Origin: an uncultured Bacteroidota bacterium
Lineage (GTDB): Bacteria; Bacteroidota; Bacteroidia; Bacteroidales; P3
DNA length: 55,147 nucleotides
Direction: 5' to 3'
Assembly (NCBI GenBank): GCA_902784465.1
Contig: CACZUZ010000034.1
Span: 1 to 55,147, forward strand
Shown: positions 7,916 to 18,803 of the stretch, one piece after another
How positions within the stretch are numbered: position 1 is the stretch's first letter
Layout: each line of letters opens with the position of its first letter
Made by a program: the position numbers and the translations under genes
Notes under the pieces: generated by a model
Database searches by the model: none
The model's input: only the letters and a program-made list of their open reading frames with translations
What the model was told of the DNA's origin: nothing

Positions 7916-9253
7916 TCACTGCCATTTCAGGCGGAAGTCACAGCCTTTAAATTCGTCGTCTATCTTTATATATGTATTATTAATTGTCTTCTGCGCCCAA
8001 TCGTAGATCTTATCCTGCTTGGCACTTTCGAGGGCGGCATTGTAGATACGGTCGTAATCGTCGTTGAGGTTGGCTTTGTGGCTGGGATTGCGCTTCACCA
8101 CAGTCACCAAGCGGTATGCATCCTTGTTCTCGTCTGTCTTCATAGCCACCGCATTACTCACGTCGCCGGCATTCATGGACGAAAAGCCTATACCTGGGTA
8201 TAATTTCTTCAGTTCGTCATTGGTGAACTGGTAACTGCCAGTGTTTGGATGTGTCACACGTCCGCCCTCTATGCGGTTGGAGCCGTCGGAATACTGCTTG
8301 GCTGCCTCGGCAAAAGTGATATGCCCGAGGCGGATTTCGCGGGCTACACTGTCGAGCAATATTCTGGATTTGAGCAGGTCTTCGGGCGACACCTTGGGCA
8401 TTATCAGTATGTGGCGACAGTTGATGGTGTTGCCGCGACGCTCGATAAGCTGGATGATATGGAACCCGTATTGTGTCTCGATTACGGGCGACACCTCGCC
8501 AGGCTTGAGCGCGAAGGCTGCAGCCTCAAACTCGCCAACCATATCACCACGGGTGAAAAAGCCTAGTTCTCCGCCCTTGGACGACGACCCAGGGTCTTCA
8601 GAATAGAGAGTGGCAAGCGTTGAGAAACGGTCGCCGTTCAGCACACGTTCGCGCAGCTTGTTCAATTCCAGCTTCACACGTTCACGCTCTTCGTCGTTGA
8701 TTTCGGGTTTACGCACAATCTCAGCAATCTCTATGGTTTCTGGAATCTCGGGGATGCTGTCGGCAGCAATCTTCTCGAAAAACTTCGTCACCTCGTAAGG
8801 GGTAATCTTCACATTGCTGGTAAGCGACGACTGTACGCGGTCGGCAAGGATGCGGTCGTGCAACATCTTCGACATCAGGTCTTTCAATTCGTCAAATGTG
8901 TAACCTGTTGCCTGACGGATGGCTTCATGGCTTCCATATTGGCGTTCATACTGTTTCATATAGTATTGCACGCTGGCCTCAACCTCCTCGTCCTTGACCT
9001 CTGTGCTGTCCAGTTCGCCCTTATGTATGAGCAACTTATTGATAAGCAATCCTTCAAGGATGTTGCAGCGGTTTTCAAACGCATTCTCATAACCCTGACG
9101 GACACGGATAGCCACATAGCCATTCTCGACATCTGAGAGCTTGATCATGTTTTTGCCTATGACAGCCACGACCTTGTCAATAACAGGCTCGTTTTGTGCT
9201 GCCGCAAAAGAGACAACACTAAGAAAAGAAAGAATCAAAAAAAACTTTTTCAC
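7916..9253 (-). CDS. SurA-like periplasmic peptidyl-prolyl isomerase / chaperone
   Basis: A 445-residue protein with a signal peptide (KKFFLILSFLSVVSFAAAQ). The N-terminal SurA-type chaperone region (about residues 20-165) is followed by two parvulin (PpiC) domains near 170-275 and 275-380. The first contains SKGGELGFFTRGDMV and YGFHIIQL; the second has RHILIMPK and SDGSNRIEGGRV. The expected role is folding of outer-membrane proteins in the periplasm. I chose GTG 9253 as start because it begins the signal peptide exactly; an upstream ATG at 9316 would add 21 residues encoded by short tandem repeats. It follows another parvulin gene in the same operon. Confidence 0.88.
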   Translation of the reverse strand: MKKFFLILSFLSVVSFAAAQNEPVIDKVVAVIGKNMIKLSDVENGYVAIRVRQGYENAFENRCNILEGLLINKLLIHKGELDSTEVKDEEVEASVQYYMKQYERQYGSHEAIRQATGYTFDELKDLMSKMLHDRILADRVQSSLTSNVKITPYEVTKFFEKIAADSIPEIPETIEIAEIVRKPEINDEERERVKLELNKLRERVLNGDRFSTLATLYSEDPGSSSKGGELGFFTRGDMVGEFEAAAFALKPGEVSPVIETQYGFHIIQLIERRGNTINCRHILIMPKVSPEDLLKSRILLDSVAREIRLGHITFAEAAKQYSDGSNRIEGGRVTHPNTGSYQFTNDELKKLYPGIGFSSMNAGDVSNAVAMKTDENKDAYRLVTVVKRNPSHKANLNDDYDRIYNAALESAKQDKIYDWAQKTINNTYIKIDDEFKGCDFRLKWQ

Positions 9254-9256
9254 TTG

Positions 9257-9319
9257 TTGATTTTCGGATGATTGGATTTTCGGATGATTGGAATTGTTGA
9301 TACGTTGATTCACCATTCA
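9257..9319. repeat. Tandem repeat patch: 8-bp (GGATTTTC/GGATGATT) then TACGTTGA and ATTCAC words
   Basis: Units GGATTTTC and GGATGATT alternate twice at about 9261-9292. A TTGTTGA/TACGTTGA pair and two ATTCAC-type 7-bp units (about 9305-9318) follow. Three of the window's repeat words therefore meet here. The patch lies exactly between the stop of the 9320 gene and the SurA-like start at 9253. Confidence 0.75.
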
Positions 9320-11425
9320 CTAATAAGTAATCTCGTCAATAACATCCTGGTGTATCACTACATTGTATTTCTTGCGGAGGTCATTGCAAAGTTTCTTCTC
9401 GAGGTAATTCTGGTAGTCATTGATATAGAAACCACGAGCCTCAAGGAGTGTCTTAGGTCTGGGATTGAGCATATTGTCGACACGCACAATCTTATAACCA
9501 TGCTTCTGTGGGACGACATAGATGCCCTTCTTCAGCTGATTCTTGCCGAGGATGGTCTGACGCTCCACCTCAACAATATTAGCCTCATAATGTACGTTGA
9601 CCGAATCCACCTTCAGCGACTTCTCCAGCTTGGTGACAATAGCGCCGTCCGAAGCCCCTGGCTTCGAGCCCTTCTCTACAATCTTCAAGGCTTTGTCTGG
9701 CTTCAGCCATGCGCTGTCGCCAATAGCAAAAACCTTCATGTCAACACATTCGCCCATGAAATAGGGTGCATCGCTCTCGTTGTCGATGCTGTGCGTACCC
9801 ACATTGTCGGCATAGAACTGTGCCAGTCCGACAGAGTCACGCACTGCCTTCGACCAAACATTGGCATCATTATATGAGAAAATCATCAAACCATTGCGAT
9901 ACTCATCCATAAGCTCCTTGAACTCGGGGTGCACCGATTCAAGATGTCTGTCGGCATACTCGAAAACCTTGTCGTTGATGAAGTTGCGATAACGGTCTTC
10001 AAGGTAATTGTTGAGCATCATCTTGCTTTCCACACGCTGATGCTCTTCGATGAATTTCAGGAAATCGACGGCGGTATAGCTCTTGTCGCCAACGGCGAAC
10101 AACGGGCGCATGTCCTTAACCATACCCTCCTCGTAACGCCATTCCTTGCTGAACACCGAGTCGTTGAGTGCTGCAAGGCATTCGTCGAGCGATGCCAACG
10201 GCGCACCCTGCACTGCCTTCTTGCCTTTCTTGGCCTTGCCGTCGTTCTCATACATAGTGGTGAAATCGCGGAAGTTGTATCTCACTTTGCTTTGTTCCAC
10301 GAAGGCCTCGCGGGGCTTGCTGCTACGGCTGTCGCGCGACATCTTCTGACGATAGTAGGGCTTCATCTCTTCGTATGAAGCCAGACTGTCGCGCGAGATG
10401 AGCTTGACGATATGCCATCCGTAACGGGTCTTGAAGGGCTTCGATATTCCACCCCTCGACAGGGAGGAGAGTGCATCCATGTACTCCGGCGGTATTTGGC
10501 GGATTGCCATGTCGGCAAGCAGTCCTCCGTTCTGCGAAGAACTTTTGTCGTCAGAGTAGTTGCGGCACACCGTCTCGAAGGAGTTGCCTTCCTGCAACAA
10601 TGAGTATGCCTCATTTATGCTGCGTTTTGCCGAGAGCGAGTCGCTCACATTTTCGGCAATCCAGATGTGCTGGAAAGTACTCTTCCCGAAATAGGGAACC
10701 TTGTTGAGGAGCTTGATGATATGGTAGCCAAAATTGGTGCGGATAGGTTTCGACACCTCGCCCACCTTCAGGCCATAGGCTGCCGACTCGAAGGGGTACA
10801 CCATATCGAAGACGGTGAAATTGCCTAAACGGCCGTCGTCCTTGGCGCGGGGGTCGTTCTTCTCCAGCCCCTGGGCCTTTGCCGACAGGACTGCCTGTTC
10901 AAGTGCCAGCGCGAAGAAGTCCTCTTTAGCCTCCAAACGGCGTGAGTATTCCTGTATCTTGTTGTAAGCCTTGAGGGTATCTTCGGGTGTAGGCACATGT
11001 CCCAGCGGCACATAGATGTGGGCAGCTGTCAGCGCGTAGTGGTTACGCTCGTAGGCCTCCATCATAATGCGGTCAAGTGTTGCCGAGTCAATCAGATAGG
11101 GTGCTGCCAACTCTTTGCGGTATCCCTCCAGTTCGTTGAGCATCGACGACATGGTGTCAAAGCCATTGGCGTAAGCATCCTCAAGCTTAGTGTGGTAGTT
11201 GACAAAGAGTTGCACATACTCATCCAGTGCCTGGCGTTTCTCGAATGTGCATGCAGTGGGGGCTGCCTTGGGGTCTTTGCCTATCGACTTCAAGAAGTCT
11301 CGCATGAATTCCGACTTCTGAATCTTCTTTCCGTTTATTTCAAAAATCACCGGGTCGTCATTTTTCTGTGCATTAAGGCTCAACGCCAGACCCAGCAAAA
11401 ACAAACAGACAAATATTTTTTTCAT
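9320..11425 (-). CDS. Large periplasmic peptidyl-prolyl isomerase with two parvulin domains
   Basis: A 701-residue protein with a signal peptide (MKKIFVCLFLLGLALSLNAQ). A short N-terminal region with HEINGKKIQKSEF-like residues is followed by parvulin domain 1 (about 128-235, ending YGFHIIKLLNK-like: NFGYHIIKLLNK) and domain 2 (about 240-350, RYGWHIVKLISRD). The C-terminal 350 residues are helical and lack a recognised domain. In Bacteroidales genomes this gene commonly lies between guaB and a SurA homologue, as here. Probable role is assisting folding of outer-membrane or T9SS cargo proteins, which is inference. Start ATG is at 11425, 34 bases after the guaB stop. Confidence 0.88.
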   Translation of the reverse strand: MKKIFVCLFLLGLALSLNAQKNDDPVIFEINGKKIQKSEFMRDFLKSIGKDPKAAPTACTFEKRQALDEYVQLFVNYHTKLEDAYANGFDTMSSMLNELEGYRKELAAPYLIDSATLDRIMMEAYERNHYALTAAHIYVPLGHVPTPEDTLKAYNKIQEYSRRLEAKEDFFALALEQAVLSAKAQGLEKNDPRAKDDGRLGNFTVFDMVYPFESAAYGLKVGEVSKPIRTNFGYHIIKLLNKVPYFGKSTFQHIWIAENVSDSLSAKRSINEAYSLLQEGNSFETVCRNYSDDKSSSQNGGLLADMAIRQIPPEYMDALSSLSRGGISKPFKTRYGWHIVKLISRDSLASYEEMKPYYRQKMSRDSRSSKPREAFVEQSKVRYNFRDFTTMYENDGKAKKGKKAVQGAPLASLDECLAALNDSVFSKEWRYEEGMVKDMRPLFAVGDKSYTAVDFLKFIEEHQRVESKMMLNNYLEDRYRNFINDKVFEYADRHLESVHPEFKELMDEYRNGLMIFSYNDANVWSKAVRDSVGLAQFYADNVGTHSIDNESDAPYFMGECVDMKVFAIGDSAWLKPDKALKIVEKGSKPGASDGAIVTKLEKSLKVDSVNVHYEANIVEVERQTILGKNQLKKGIYVVPQKHGYKIVRVDNMLNPRPKTLLEARGFYINDYQNYLEKKLCNDLRKKYNVVIHQDVIDEITY

Positions 11426-11459
11426 TTATTTCTTTTGATTATCAATTCTCTATGGTCAA

Positions 11460-12932
11460 TTATCTCGAGTAGTTTGGAGCCTCTCTGGTGATGGCGATGT
11501 CGTGGGGATGGCTTTCGGCGCGGCCGGCGGCAGTAATGCGGATGAACTTGGCATTCTGCAGCGTGGCTATATCTTTCGAGCCTGTGTAGCCCATGCCGGC
11601 TTTCAGACCACCGACGAGCTGGTAGAGTACCTCGTTAAGGGTTCCTTTGTAAGGCACGCGGCCCACAACGCCTTCGGGGACAAGCTTCTTGGCGTCGGTC
11701 TCCTTGTCCTGGAAGTAGCGGTCCTTCGATCCGCTCTGCATGGCCTCGAGCGAGCCCATGCCGCGATAGGACTTGAACTTGCGGCCCTCGAAGATGATGG
11801 TCTCACCTGGAGCTTCGTCGACGCCGGCGACCAGCGAACCTATCATGATGCTGCTGGCTCCGGCAGCGATGGCCTTGACGATGTCGCCGCTGTAGCGTAT
11901 GCCGCCGTCGGCGATGAGCGGTATGTCGAAGCCGCCCTGTTTCAAGGCACCGGCGACCTCGCAGACTGCCGTGAGCTGCGGCACACCGATACCGGCGATG
12001 ATGCGTGTGGAGCAGATGCTTCCAGGTCCGATACCCACCTTGACGGCATCGGCGCCAGCCTCGGCCAGCATGATGGCGGCCTCGCCTGTGGCTATGTTGC
12101 CCACCACCACATCAAGATTAGGATACTTGCTCTTGACGGTCTTCAGGGCCTCAACCACGCGGATGCTGTGTCCGTGGGCGGTGTCGATAACTATGGCGTC
12201 GACGCCAGCCTCGACCAGGGCGTCGACACGCTCCATCATGTCGACAGTGATACCCACGCCGGCAGCCACGCGCAAACGGCCGTTGCTGTCCTTGCATGCC
12301 ATGGGATGCTCCTTGTTTTTCATGATGTCGCTATAGGTGATAAGGCCTACAAACTGCCCCTTGTCGTTCACTACCGGCAGCTTCTCTATCCTGTGTTCCT
12401 GCAGTATGTAGGTCGCCTCTTCAAAGGTAGTCCCCTCATGGGTGGTGACAAGGTCAGTTATCATTATCTCGCTGAGCGGACGGCTCATATTACGCTCGAA
12501 ACGAAGGTCGCGGTTCGTGACCATGCCTATGAGCATCTTGTTGCCATCAACGATGGGTATGCCACCGATATGGTATTCATGCATCAGGCTCAGCGCATCC
12601 TTCACCAAGGCATCTTTGCCCAACGTCACGGGGTCGACAATCATGCCGTTCTCGGAACGCTTCACCTTGCGCACCTCATTGGCCTGACACTCAATGGACA
12701 TGTTCTTGTGCAGCACTCCGATACCACCCTCCTGCGCCATGCCGATTGCCATAGCGGCTTCCGTAACCGTGTCCATGGCTGCACTAACCATAGGGATGTT
12801 AAGTGTGATATTGCGCGAGAAGCGTGATGAGACCTTCACCTCGCGCGGAAGAACATCAGAGTAGCTGGGAACAAGGAGGACATCGTCATATGTTAAGCCC
12901 TCGCCAATGAATTTTGTGGTATCTGTAAACAT
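11460..12932 (-). CDS. guaB: Inosine-5'-monophosphate dehydrogenase
   Basis: A 490-residue protein. It oxidises IMP to XMP with NAD, the rate-limiting step of GMP synthesis, in the cytosol. Start ATG 12932 gives [22 protein letters not shown], the normal IMPDH N-terminus (cited in part). A CBS-domain pair lies near residues 95-215 ([15 protein letters not shown]). The catalytic loop is [11 protein letters not shown] with the active-site Cys near residue 305, followed by DGGIRYSGD and the YRGMGS flap. An upstream in-frame ATG at 13004 would add a Phe-rich stretch lying over the promoter and is rejected. It heads the minus-strand gene run to 1310. Confidence 0.97.
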   Translation of the reverse strand: MFTDTTKFIGEGLTYDDVLLVPSYSDVLPREVKVSSRFSRNITLNIPMVSAAMDTVTEAAMAIGMAQEGGIGVLHKNMSIECQANEVRKVKRSENGMIVDPVTLGKDALVKDALSLMHEYHIGGIPIVDGNKMLIGMVTNRDLRFERNMSRPLSEIMITDLVTTHEGTTFEEATYILQEHRIEKLPVVNDKGQFVGLITYSDIMKNKEHPMACKDSNGRLRVAAGVGITVDMMERVDALVEAGVDAIVIDTAHGHSIRVVEALKTVKSKYPNLDVVVGNIATGEAAIMLAEAGADAVKVGIGPGSICSTRIIAGIGVPQLTAVCEVAGALKQGGFDIPLIADGGIRYSGDIVKAIAAGASSIMIGSLVAGVDEAPGETIIFEGRKFKSYRGMGSLEAMQSGSKDRYFQDKETDAKKLVPEGVVGRVPYKGTLNEVLYQLVGGLKAGMGYTGSKDIATLQNAKFIRITAAGRAESHPHDIAITREAPNYSR

Positions 12933-12949
12933 AATAATAAAATTTCGTG

Positions 12950-12986
12950 CAAAAATAGCAAAAAACTTCGGAATAGCGAAAACAAA
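12950..12986 (-). promoter_or_regulatory. Bacteroidota-type promoter of guaB
   Basis: On the minus strand a TTTG (12986-12983) precedes TATTTTTG (12957-12950), matching the -33 TTTG / -7 TAnnTTTG consensus. The spacer of 25 is longer than usual. Transcription would start about 10 bases before ATG 12932. Confidence 0.55.
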
Positions 12987-13105
12987 AAAATACAAGAAAT
13001 ACAACTGACTAATTTACCGATAATAAAGGCTGTATTCTTGTATATAAAAAGAGAGATTATGCCGTGAAAAAGATGTTGTTTTATGCTTCATTAAAAGAAA
13101 ATTCG

Positions 13106-13113
13106 TAGTTTTG
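13106..13113 (+). promoter_or_regulatory. -7 element TAGTTTTG immediately before the outer-membrane gene
   Basis: TAGTTTTG matches TAnnTTTG and ends only four bases before ATG 13118. The transcript would begin at or beside the start codon, giving a leaderless or nearly leaderless mRNA. No good TTTG is seen upstream at normal spacing. Confidence 0.45.
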
Positions 13114-13117
13114 CAAA

Positions 13118-14358
<1,241 letters not shown>

Positions 14359-14362
<4 letters not shown>

Positions 14363-16359
14363 AAAAAATATTCATCGTACTAATAACCTTATTTTTAGTC
14401 CTTTCCGCATCAGCCAAAGAGAAGAGTTATACCCTGTTCTCCCCCGACGGACGCCTTAAAACGACTATCGCCTCTATCGACAATACCATCACCTATAACC
14501 TAGTGGTCGATAACGACACCCTCCTGCTCCCCTCCTCCATTGGACTCGACCTAGGTGGTGCGGCATTCCTGCCGCACATAAAAATCTCTCGCCGCAGCGT
14601 CAACGAGACCATATCTTCGCCCTTCTCGCGCCAAGCAACAATGCACGACCACTACAACGAGCTGACCCTGAACCTATCAAAGGATATATGCCTCGTCTTC
14701 CGTGCCTACAACGAAGGCATCGCCTACCGTTTCGTGTGGGATGGCAAACCAATGAAAGTGAACAAGGAAACTGTTGAATACCATTTCCCCGGCGACTGGA
14801 CAACCTCGGCTGCATACGTCTCCAATTTCGACTCGACAAACCATGCATCCCAATACCAGTCTTCGTTTGAGAACCAGTACAAAACAATCCCTCTCTCCCA
14901 ATTAGATACTCGACGTCTTTGTTTCCTTCCCTTGATGGTTCATGCACCTAACGGACTGAAAATCTGCATCACCGAATCCTCCCTATCCGACTACCCCGGC
15001 CTCTATCTCAAATCCACCTCTCATACAATCAAGCAATCAAACAACCATGCAATCCTAGTCGGGGAGCATGCTCCGCTTCCCAAGCGTGTGGAGCAGGGCG
15101 GACACAACAACCTGCAGCTTCTTGTCAAGGAACGTGAGGACTATATCGCCGAAATGGACAACACGAAGCACTTCCCTTGGCGCATCATGATGGTCGGTAC
15201 GGCAACTGATATAGCAATGAACAACATGAGCTATCTCCTCGGTGAGCCTTCCCGTCTGGACGACATCAGCTGGATCAAGCCCGGCAAGGTGGCTTGGGAA
15301 TGGTGGAACTGCCTCAATATCACTGGCGTCGACTTCGAGGCGGGCTTCAACAACGACACCTACAAGCACTACATCGACTTCGCCTCTAAGTATGGCATTG
15401 AGTACGTCATCCTCGACGAGGGCTGGGCAGTAAACAAGCAAGCCGACCTCTTCCAGGTGGTGCCTGAGATAGACCTTCCCATGATTGTCAACTATGCCCG
15501 CGAACGCAATGTCGGCATCATCCTTTGGGCTGGATACTATGCTTTCGACCGCGACATGGAGCGGGTCTGCAAGCACTACAGCGAGATGGGTGTCAAGGGC
15601 TTCAAGATAGACTTCATGGATCGCGACGACCAATTGGTCACCGACTTCTACCGTCGCGCCGCCGAGACCTGCGCCAAGTACCACCTCATCGTCGACTTCC
15701 ACGGTGCATTCAAGCCCGCCGGTCTCAACCGAACATATCCCAACGTGCTCAACTTCGAAGGCGTCTTCGGCCTCGAACAGATGAAGTGGGCTCCCACCTC
15801 CGTCGACCAGATGCGTTACGATTGCGAGATTCCTTTCATCCGCCAAGCCGCAGGCCCGATGGACTACACGCAGGGCGCCATGCTCAACGGCGGACGCTGG
15901 AACTACAACCCCTGCTGGATGCAACCCATGAGCCAGGGAACCCGCTGCCACCAGCTTGCTCTCTACATCGTCCTCGAATCACCGCTCAACATGCTATGCG
16001 ACTCGCCCGACCACTACGACCGCGAACCCGACTACACCCGCTTTGTGGCTGAGATACCGACGGTATGGGACGAGACGCGCATCCTTCAAGGCGAGGTGGG
16101 CGAATACATAGTCACCGCCCGCCGCAAAGGCAACACCTGGTACATCGGCGGAATCACCAACTGGACGGCCAGAGATGTGGATATTGTACTACCGCTTATC
16201 TCCCTTAACATCAGCAACATTGAACTGTACACCGATGGTATCAATGCACATCGCCAGGGTAGTGACTACCGACACGAAACGCCCGAAGCGGTCTTGCCGG
16301 TCATGACAATCCACATGGCTCCCGGTGGGGGATTTGTGGCGAAAATCAAGGTTCAATAA
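14359..16359 (+). CDS. Glycoside hydrolase family 97 protein, probably retaining type
   Basis: A 666-residue protein with a signal peptide (MKKIFIVLITLFLVLSASAKE). The N-terminal GH97 super-sandwich domain starts at YTLFSPDGRLKTTI. The catalytic barrel has WEWWNCLNITGVDF, YVILDEGW, ILWAGYY, GFKIDFMDRDDQ and LIVDFHGAFKPAGL. The Asp in KIDF is residue 418, where retaining GH97 alpha-galactosidases carry their nucleophile; the inverting SusB alpha-glucosidases lack an Asp there. I infer a retaining alpha-galactosidase-like enzyme in the periplasm. A small beta domain ends the protein. An 8-bp repeat patch (15025-15056) interrupts the N-domain as SHTIKQSNNHAI. No SusC/SusD pair is nearby. Its end overlaps the convergent nuclease-family gene by seven bases. 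Confidence 0.9.
15025..15056. repeat. In-gene tandem patch, 4 x 8 bp (AATCAAGC family)
   Basis: AATCAAGC, AATCAAAC, AACCATGC and a degraded AATCCTAG unit lie within the GH97 gene. This is the same word family as 14159 and 25504, more decayed here. Confidence 0.65.
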
Positions 16360-17183
16360 TTATTAAACTCAATAACCATCTCTATCGGGTAATGATCGGA
16401 AATATAAGGTACTCCGTAGTCGCCATCAAGGGTGATGAAACTCTCCACTTTTAGACCGCGAACGAAGAAGTGGTCAATCAACGAAGGCTTGTCCTTGCCA
16501 AAACCTGTATAGGTATCCTTATGGCTGGTGTTGCTCGTCATCTCTCTGGCTGCTTTAAAGCCATAGTCGTAAAAATGCTTGAAAATCGGATCATCGATGG
16601 TTGAATTCATGTCGCCTCCAATTATTACCGGCTGACCCTCAGGCGCCATCTCCGCTATCATCCTCGCACCTTCGTCGCGTGCCATCTTGCCCACATGGTC
16701 AAGATGCGTGTTCATATAACAGAACCTCTTCCCCGACTGGAGCTCCTCCATATAGGCCACCGTGACCGTGCGACGACAGGCAGCATCCCATCCCAACGAA
16801 GGCTTTCTGGGCGTCTCGCTGAGCCATTTGGTCGAAACAGCCAGCATCTTGATTCGCGTTGTGTCATAATAGATGGCCATGAATTCTCCCTTTATTATGC
16901 CGTCGTCGCGTCCCACTCCAACACGCTTGTATCCAACAAGCATACTGTCGAGGTATAGCAGCTGGTCAATCAACGCTTCCTGTAGCCCAATGGCGGCGGG
17001 TCGCTCCTCGTTAATCATTTTCGCCACTGCTGCCTTGCGGTTTGGCCATCCGTTCTCGCCGTCTATGTTGTCCCATGAGTTGTAGCGGATATTGAACGAT
17101 ATAACCTTCAATTCCTGAGCCGTCGCCCCTTGTACAAAAGCCAGAATGACGGCAAGCAAAATCACTTTCGTTAATTGTTTCAT
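16353..17183 (-). CDS. Secreted endonuclease/exonuclease/phosphatase-family protein
   Basis: A 276-residue protein with a signal peptide (MKQLTKVILLAVILAFVQGATAQ). It carries the DNase I-like fold motifs: ISFNIRYNSWDN (Asn), a catalytic LQEAL Glu near residue 69, MNTHLDHVG with the His, GGDMNS with Asp/Asn near 200, and a terminal SDHYPIEMVIE His/Asp pair. Members hydrolyse phosphodiester or phosphomonoester bonds. The substrate could be nucleic acid, phospholipid or inositol phosphate and is not decided by sequence. It converges on GH97 with a seven-base overlap. Confidence 0.88.
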   Translation of the reverse strand: MKQLTKVILLAVILAFVQGATAQELKVISFNIRYNSWDNIDGENGWPNRKAAVAKMINEERPAAIGLQEALIDQLLYLDSMLVGYKRVGVGRDDGIIKGEFMAIYYDTTRIKMLAVSTKWLSETPRKPSLGWDAACRRTVTVAYMEELQSGKRFCYMNTHLDHVGKMARDEGARMIAEMAPEGQPVIIGGDMNSTIDDPIFKHFYDYGFKAAREMTSNTSHKDTYTGFGKDKPSLIDHFFVRGLKVESFITLDGDYGVPYISDHYPIEMVIEFNNY

Positions 17184-17193
17184 AATCGATTAT

Positions 17194-18153
17194 TTATTTT
17201 TTTAAATGTTTTTTCAACGTAATGTTACTGACAAGGATTGCAATGAGGATAAAAGGAAGGACAATGAGAACTTGAATGCCTCCGAAAGGCCAATGCATCA
17301 GTTTGAATACCATATCAATGACAAGGAACAGACCCACTATTGCGGCAATAACAATTACGATATGTTTTTTGGGATGGAGGCGCAACAGATAGACTGCTGT
17401 AAGTATGACATAGACCGGCCCCACAAGACCCACCGACATAAAGAGAAGGGAACCGAACGGCCAATGCATCAGCTTGAAAACTAGTCCGATGAGGCTCAAT
17501 GTAAGCATGGCGATACCTATCCAGTAGGCAACACTGCGACGATAGGAAGGTGGCGTTGCTGTTTTTTCCAGTCGCGTGGTCTTTGCCACCAATTCGTCGC
17601 TTAGCGCTGCAAGACGGCTAATATTGCATATTATCAATACAATGGAAAGCACAAGGATGGCGGCTATCATTGCGAACGAACTCCTCAGGTCGGTAACATC
17701 CAGTTTTTCACCAATTCCTGAGATAATCAGCATCATCCAAAGGCACAGAGCAAAAACACCCGTAATCCATAACAACGAGAATCGTGTGCTTGCTTTCTCC
17801 ATCTTCTGGACAAGTGTTTGAACATCTGAATCTTCTATGTTTATCTTCAAAATCCTTCGACAGCTATACCACTCAAAGAAGCCAATCAGCGCAAAAAGCA
17901 ATAACGATATTATCAAGAATGGCAAACGGAGGTCAAGGCTATACCATACCCAGCATGCGGTGGCGGCCAACAGTCCGTATGTGAGGATGATTTCCGCATT
18001 GCGGCGCTTGAAGCCTGTCGTGCTAGCTTGTATCATTTCATGAATCCGATTGTCGTTGACGATTTCCTGCTGACCCAGCTTCTCCTGGAGCGACTGATAC
18101 TGCTCCTGCAGGTTGCAGAGTTCCTTTTCCTGATTGTGATTCTCTTGTGACAT
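17194..18153 (-). CDS. Membrane partner of the ECF sigma factor with duplicated GldL-like motif
   Basis: A 319-residue protein. Residues 1-50 form a soluble Gln/Glu-rich coiled coil. About eight membrane helices follow. The last four carry two copies of FKLMHWPFG with flanking hydrophobic helices, the same kind of segment seen in GldL, the T9SS/gliding motor stator. The gene follows the ECF sigma gene by 13 bases. A role as membrane anti-sigma factor or sensor is inferred from position and topology; no canonical zinc anti-sigma motif is visible. Confidence 0.6.
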   Translation of the reverse strand: MSQENHNQEKELCNLQEQYQSLQEKLGQQEIVNDNRIHEMIQASTTGFKRRNAEIILTYGLLAATACWVWYSLDLRLPFLIISLLLFALIGFFEWYSCRRILKINIEDSDVQTLVQKMEKASTRFSLLWITGVFALCLWMMLIISGIGEKLDVTDLRSSFAMIAAILVLSIVLIICNISRLAALSDELVAKTTRLEKTATPPSYRRSVAYWIGIAMLTLSLIGLVFKLMHWPFGSLLFMSVGLVGPVYVILTAVYLLRLHPKKHIVIVIAAIVGLFLVIDMVFKLMHWPFGGIQVLIVLPFILIAILVSNITLKKHLKK

Positions 18154-18166
18154 AAAAATGTAAGGT

Positions 18167-18661
18167 TTAATGGTTAATGGAATTTGATTTCAGAATCAAT
18201 TTCTCCTTGATTCGGTGCAGCTTGATTCCGACATTGGCAACGCTGATGCCCATGATGGCAGCAATCTCATCGTATCCGATGCCCTCCAGCCACAGCAACA
18301 CAAGTCCGCGGTCCATCACGTCGAGCTGGTTGATAAGCGCATGGAGCTGGCGTACCTGTTCGAGCGAGCTGTCCTGAGGGTCGTAGGGGTCGATGTCGGA
18401 ACTGAGCGGAACGGTCTGCGGACGGCGTTTAGCCCTTTTGTCGCTGTTGATGGCCGTATTGAGAGCCACGCGGTATACCCATGTGTTCACGCCACTCTGG
18501 TTCCCGAATTGGTCGAAACCCAGCCACAACCTGACAAGAACATCCTGAAAGAGGTCGTTGACCTCCTCCGTGTCGCTGGAGAACATGTAACAAACCGAGT
18601 AGATTGTCCGCTTGTACTGTTTCACCAGTTCTTCAAATTGCCTTTCTTTTTCGCTTTTCAT
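18167..18661 (-). CDS. ECF-type RNA polymerase sigma factor
   Basis: A 164-residue sigma-70 family factor. Region 2 spans roughly residues 10-80 (YSVCYMFSSDTEEVNDLFQDVLVRLW and NTWVYRVALNTAINSD, cited in part). Region 4 is near 105-160 (DRGLVLLWLEGIGYDEIAAIMGIS-type helix-turn-helix, then VGIKLHRIKEKL). I chose ATG 18661 (MKSEKERQFEEL) over the ATG at 18697. It probably transcribes the downstream membrane protein gene, which starts 13 bases after its stop. Confidence 0.9.
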   Translation of the reverse strand: MKSEKERQFEELVKQYKRTIYSVCYMFSSDTEEVNDLFQDVLVRLWLGFDQFGNQSGVNTWVYRVALNTAINSDKRAKRRPQTVPLSSDIDPYDPQDSSLEQVRQLHALINQLDVMDRGLVLLWLEGIGYDEIAAIMGISVANVGIKLHRIKEKLILKSNSINH

Positions 18662-18803
18662 TTGATTGTTTTTGCTACATTTGACGACCAAGTCCAAAAA
18701 TCCTTACATTATTGTTCTTTTTTTCTAGAATCTTCTGCTATTTTGTGCTTTTTTTAAATAAAACAAAAAAGTTGAAATGATTATTAGATTAAACCACTGA
18801 TTG

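Noticed and set aside
11502-12827. Long open frame (441 codons) on the plus strand
   Set aside because: It lies entirely opposite guaB, which is a certain gene. Its composition is His/Asp/Gly-rich, as expected from an antisense shadow.
15055-15951. Minus-strand open frame of 298 codons
   Set aside because: It is antisense to the GH97 barrel, and its Val/Asp/His-rich content is a codon-bias shadow.
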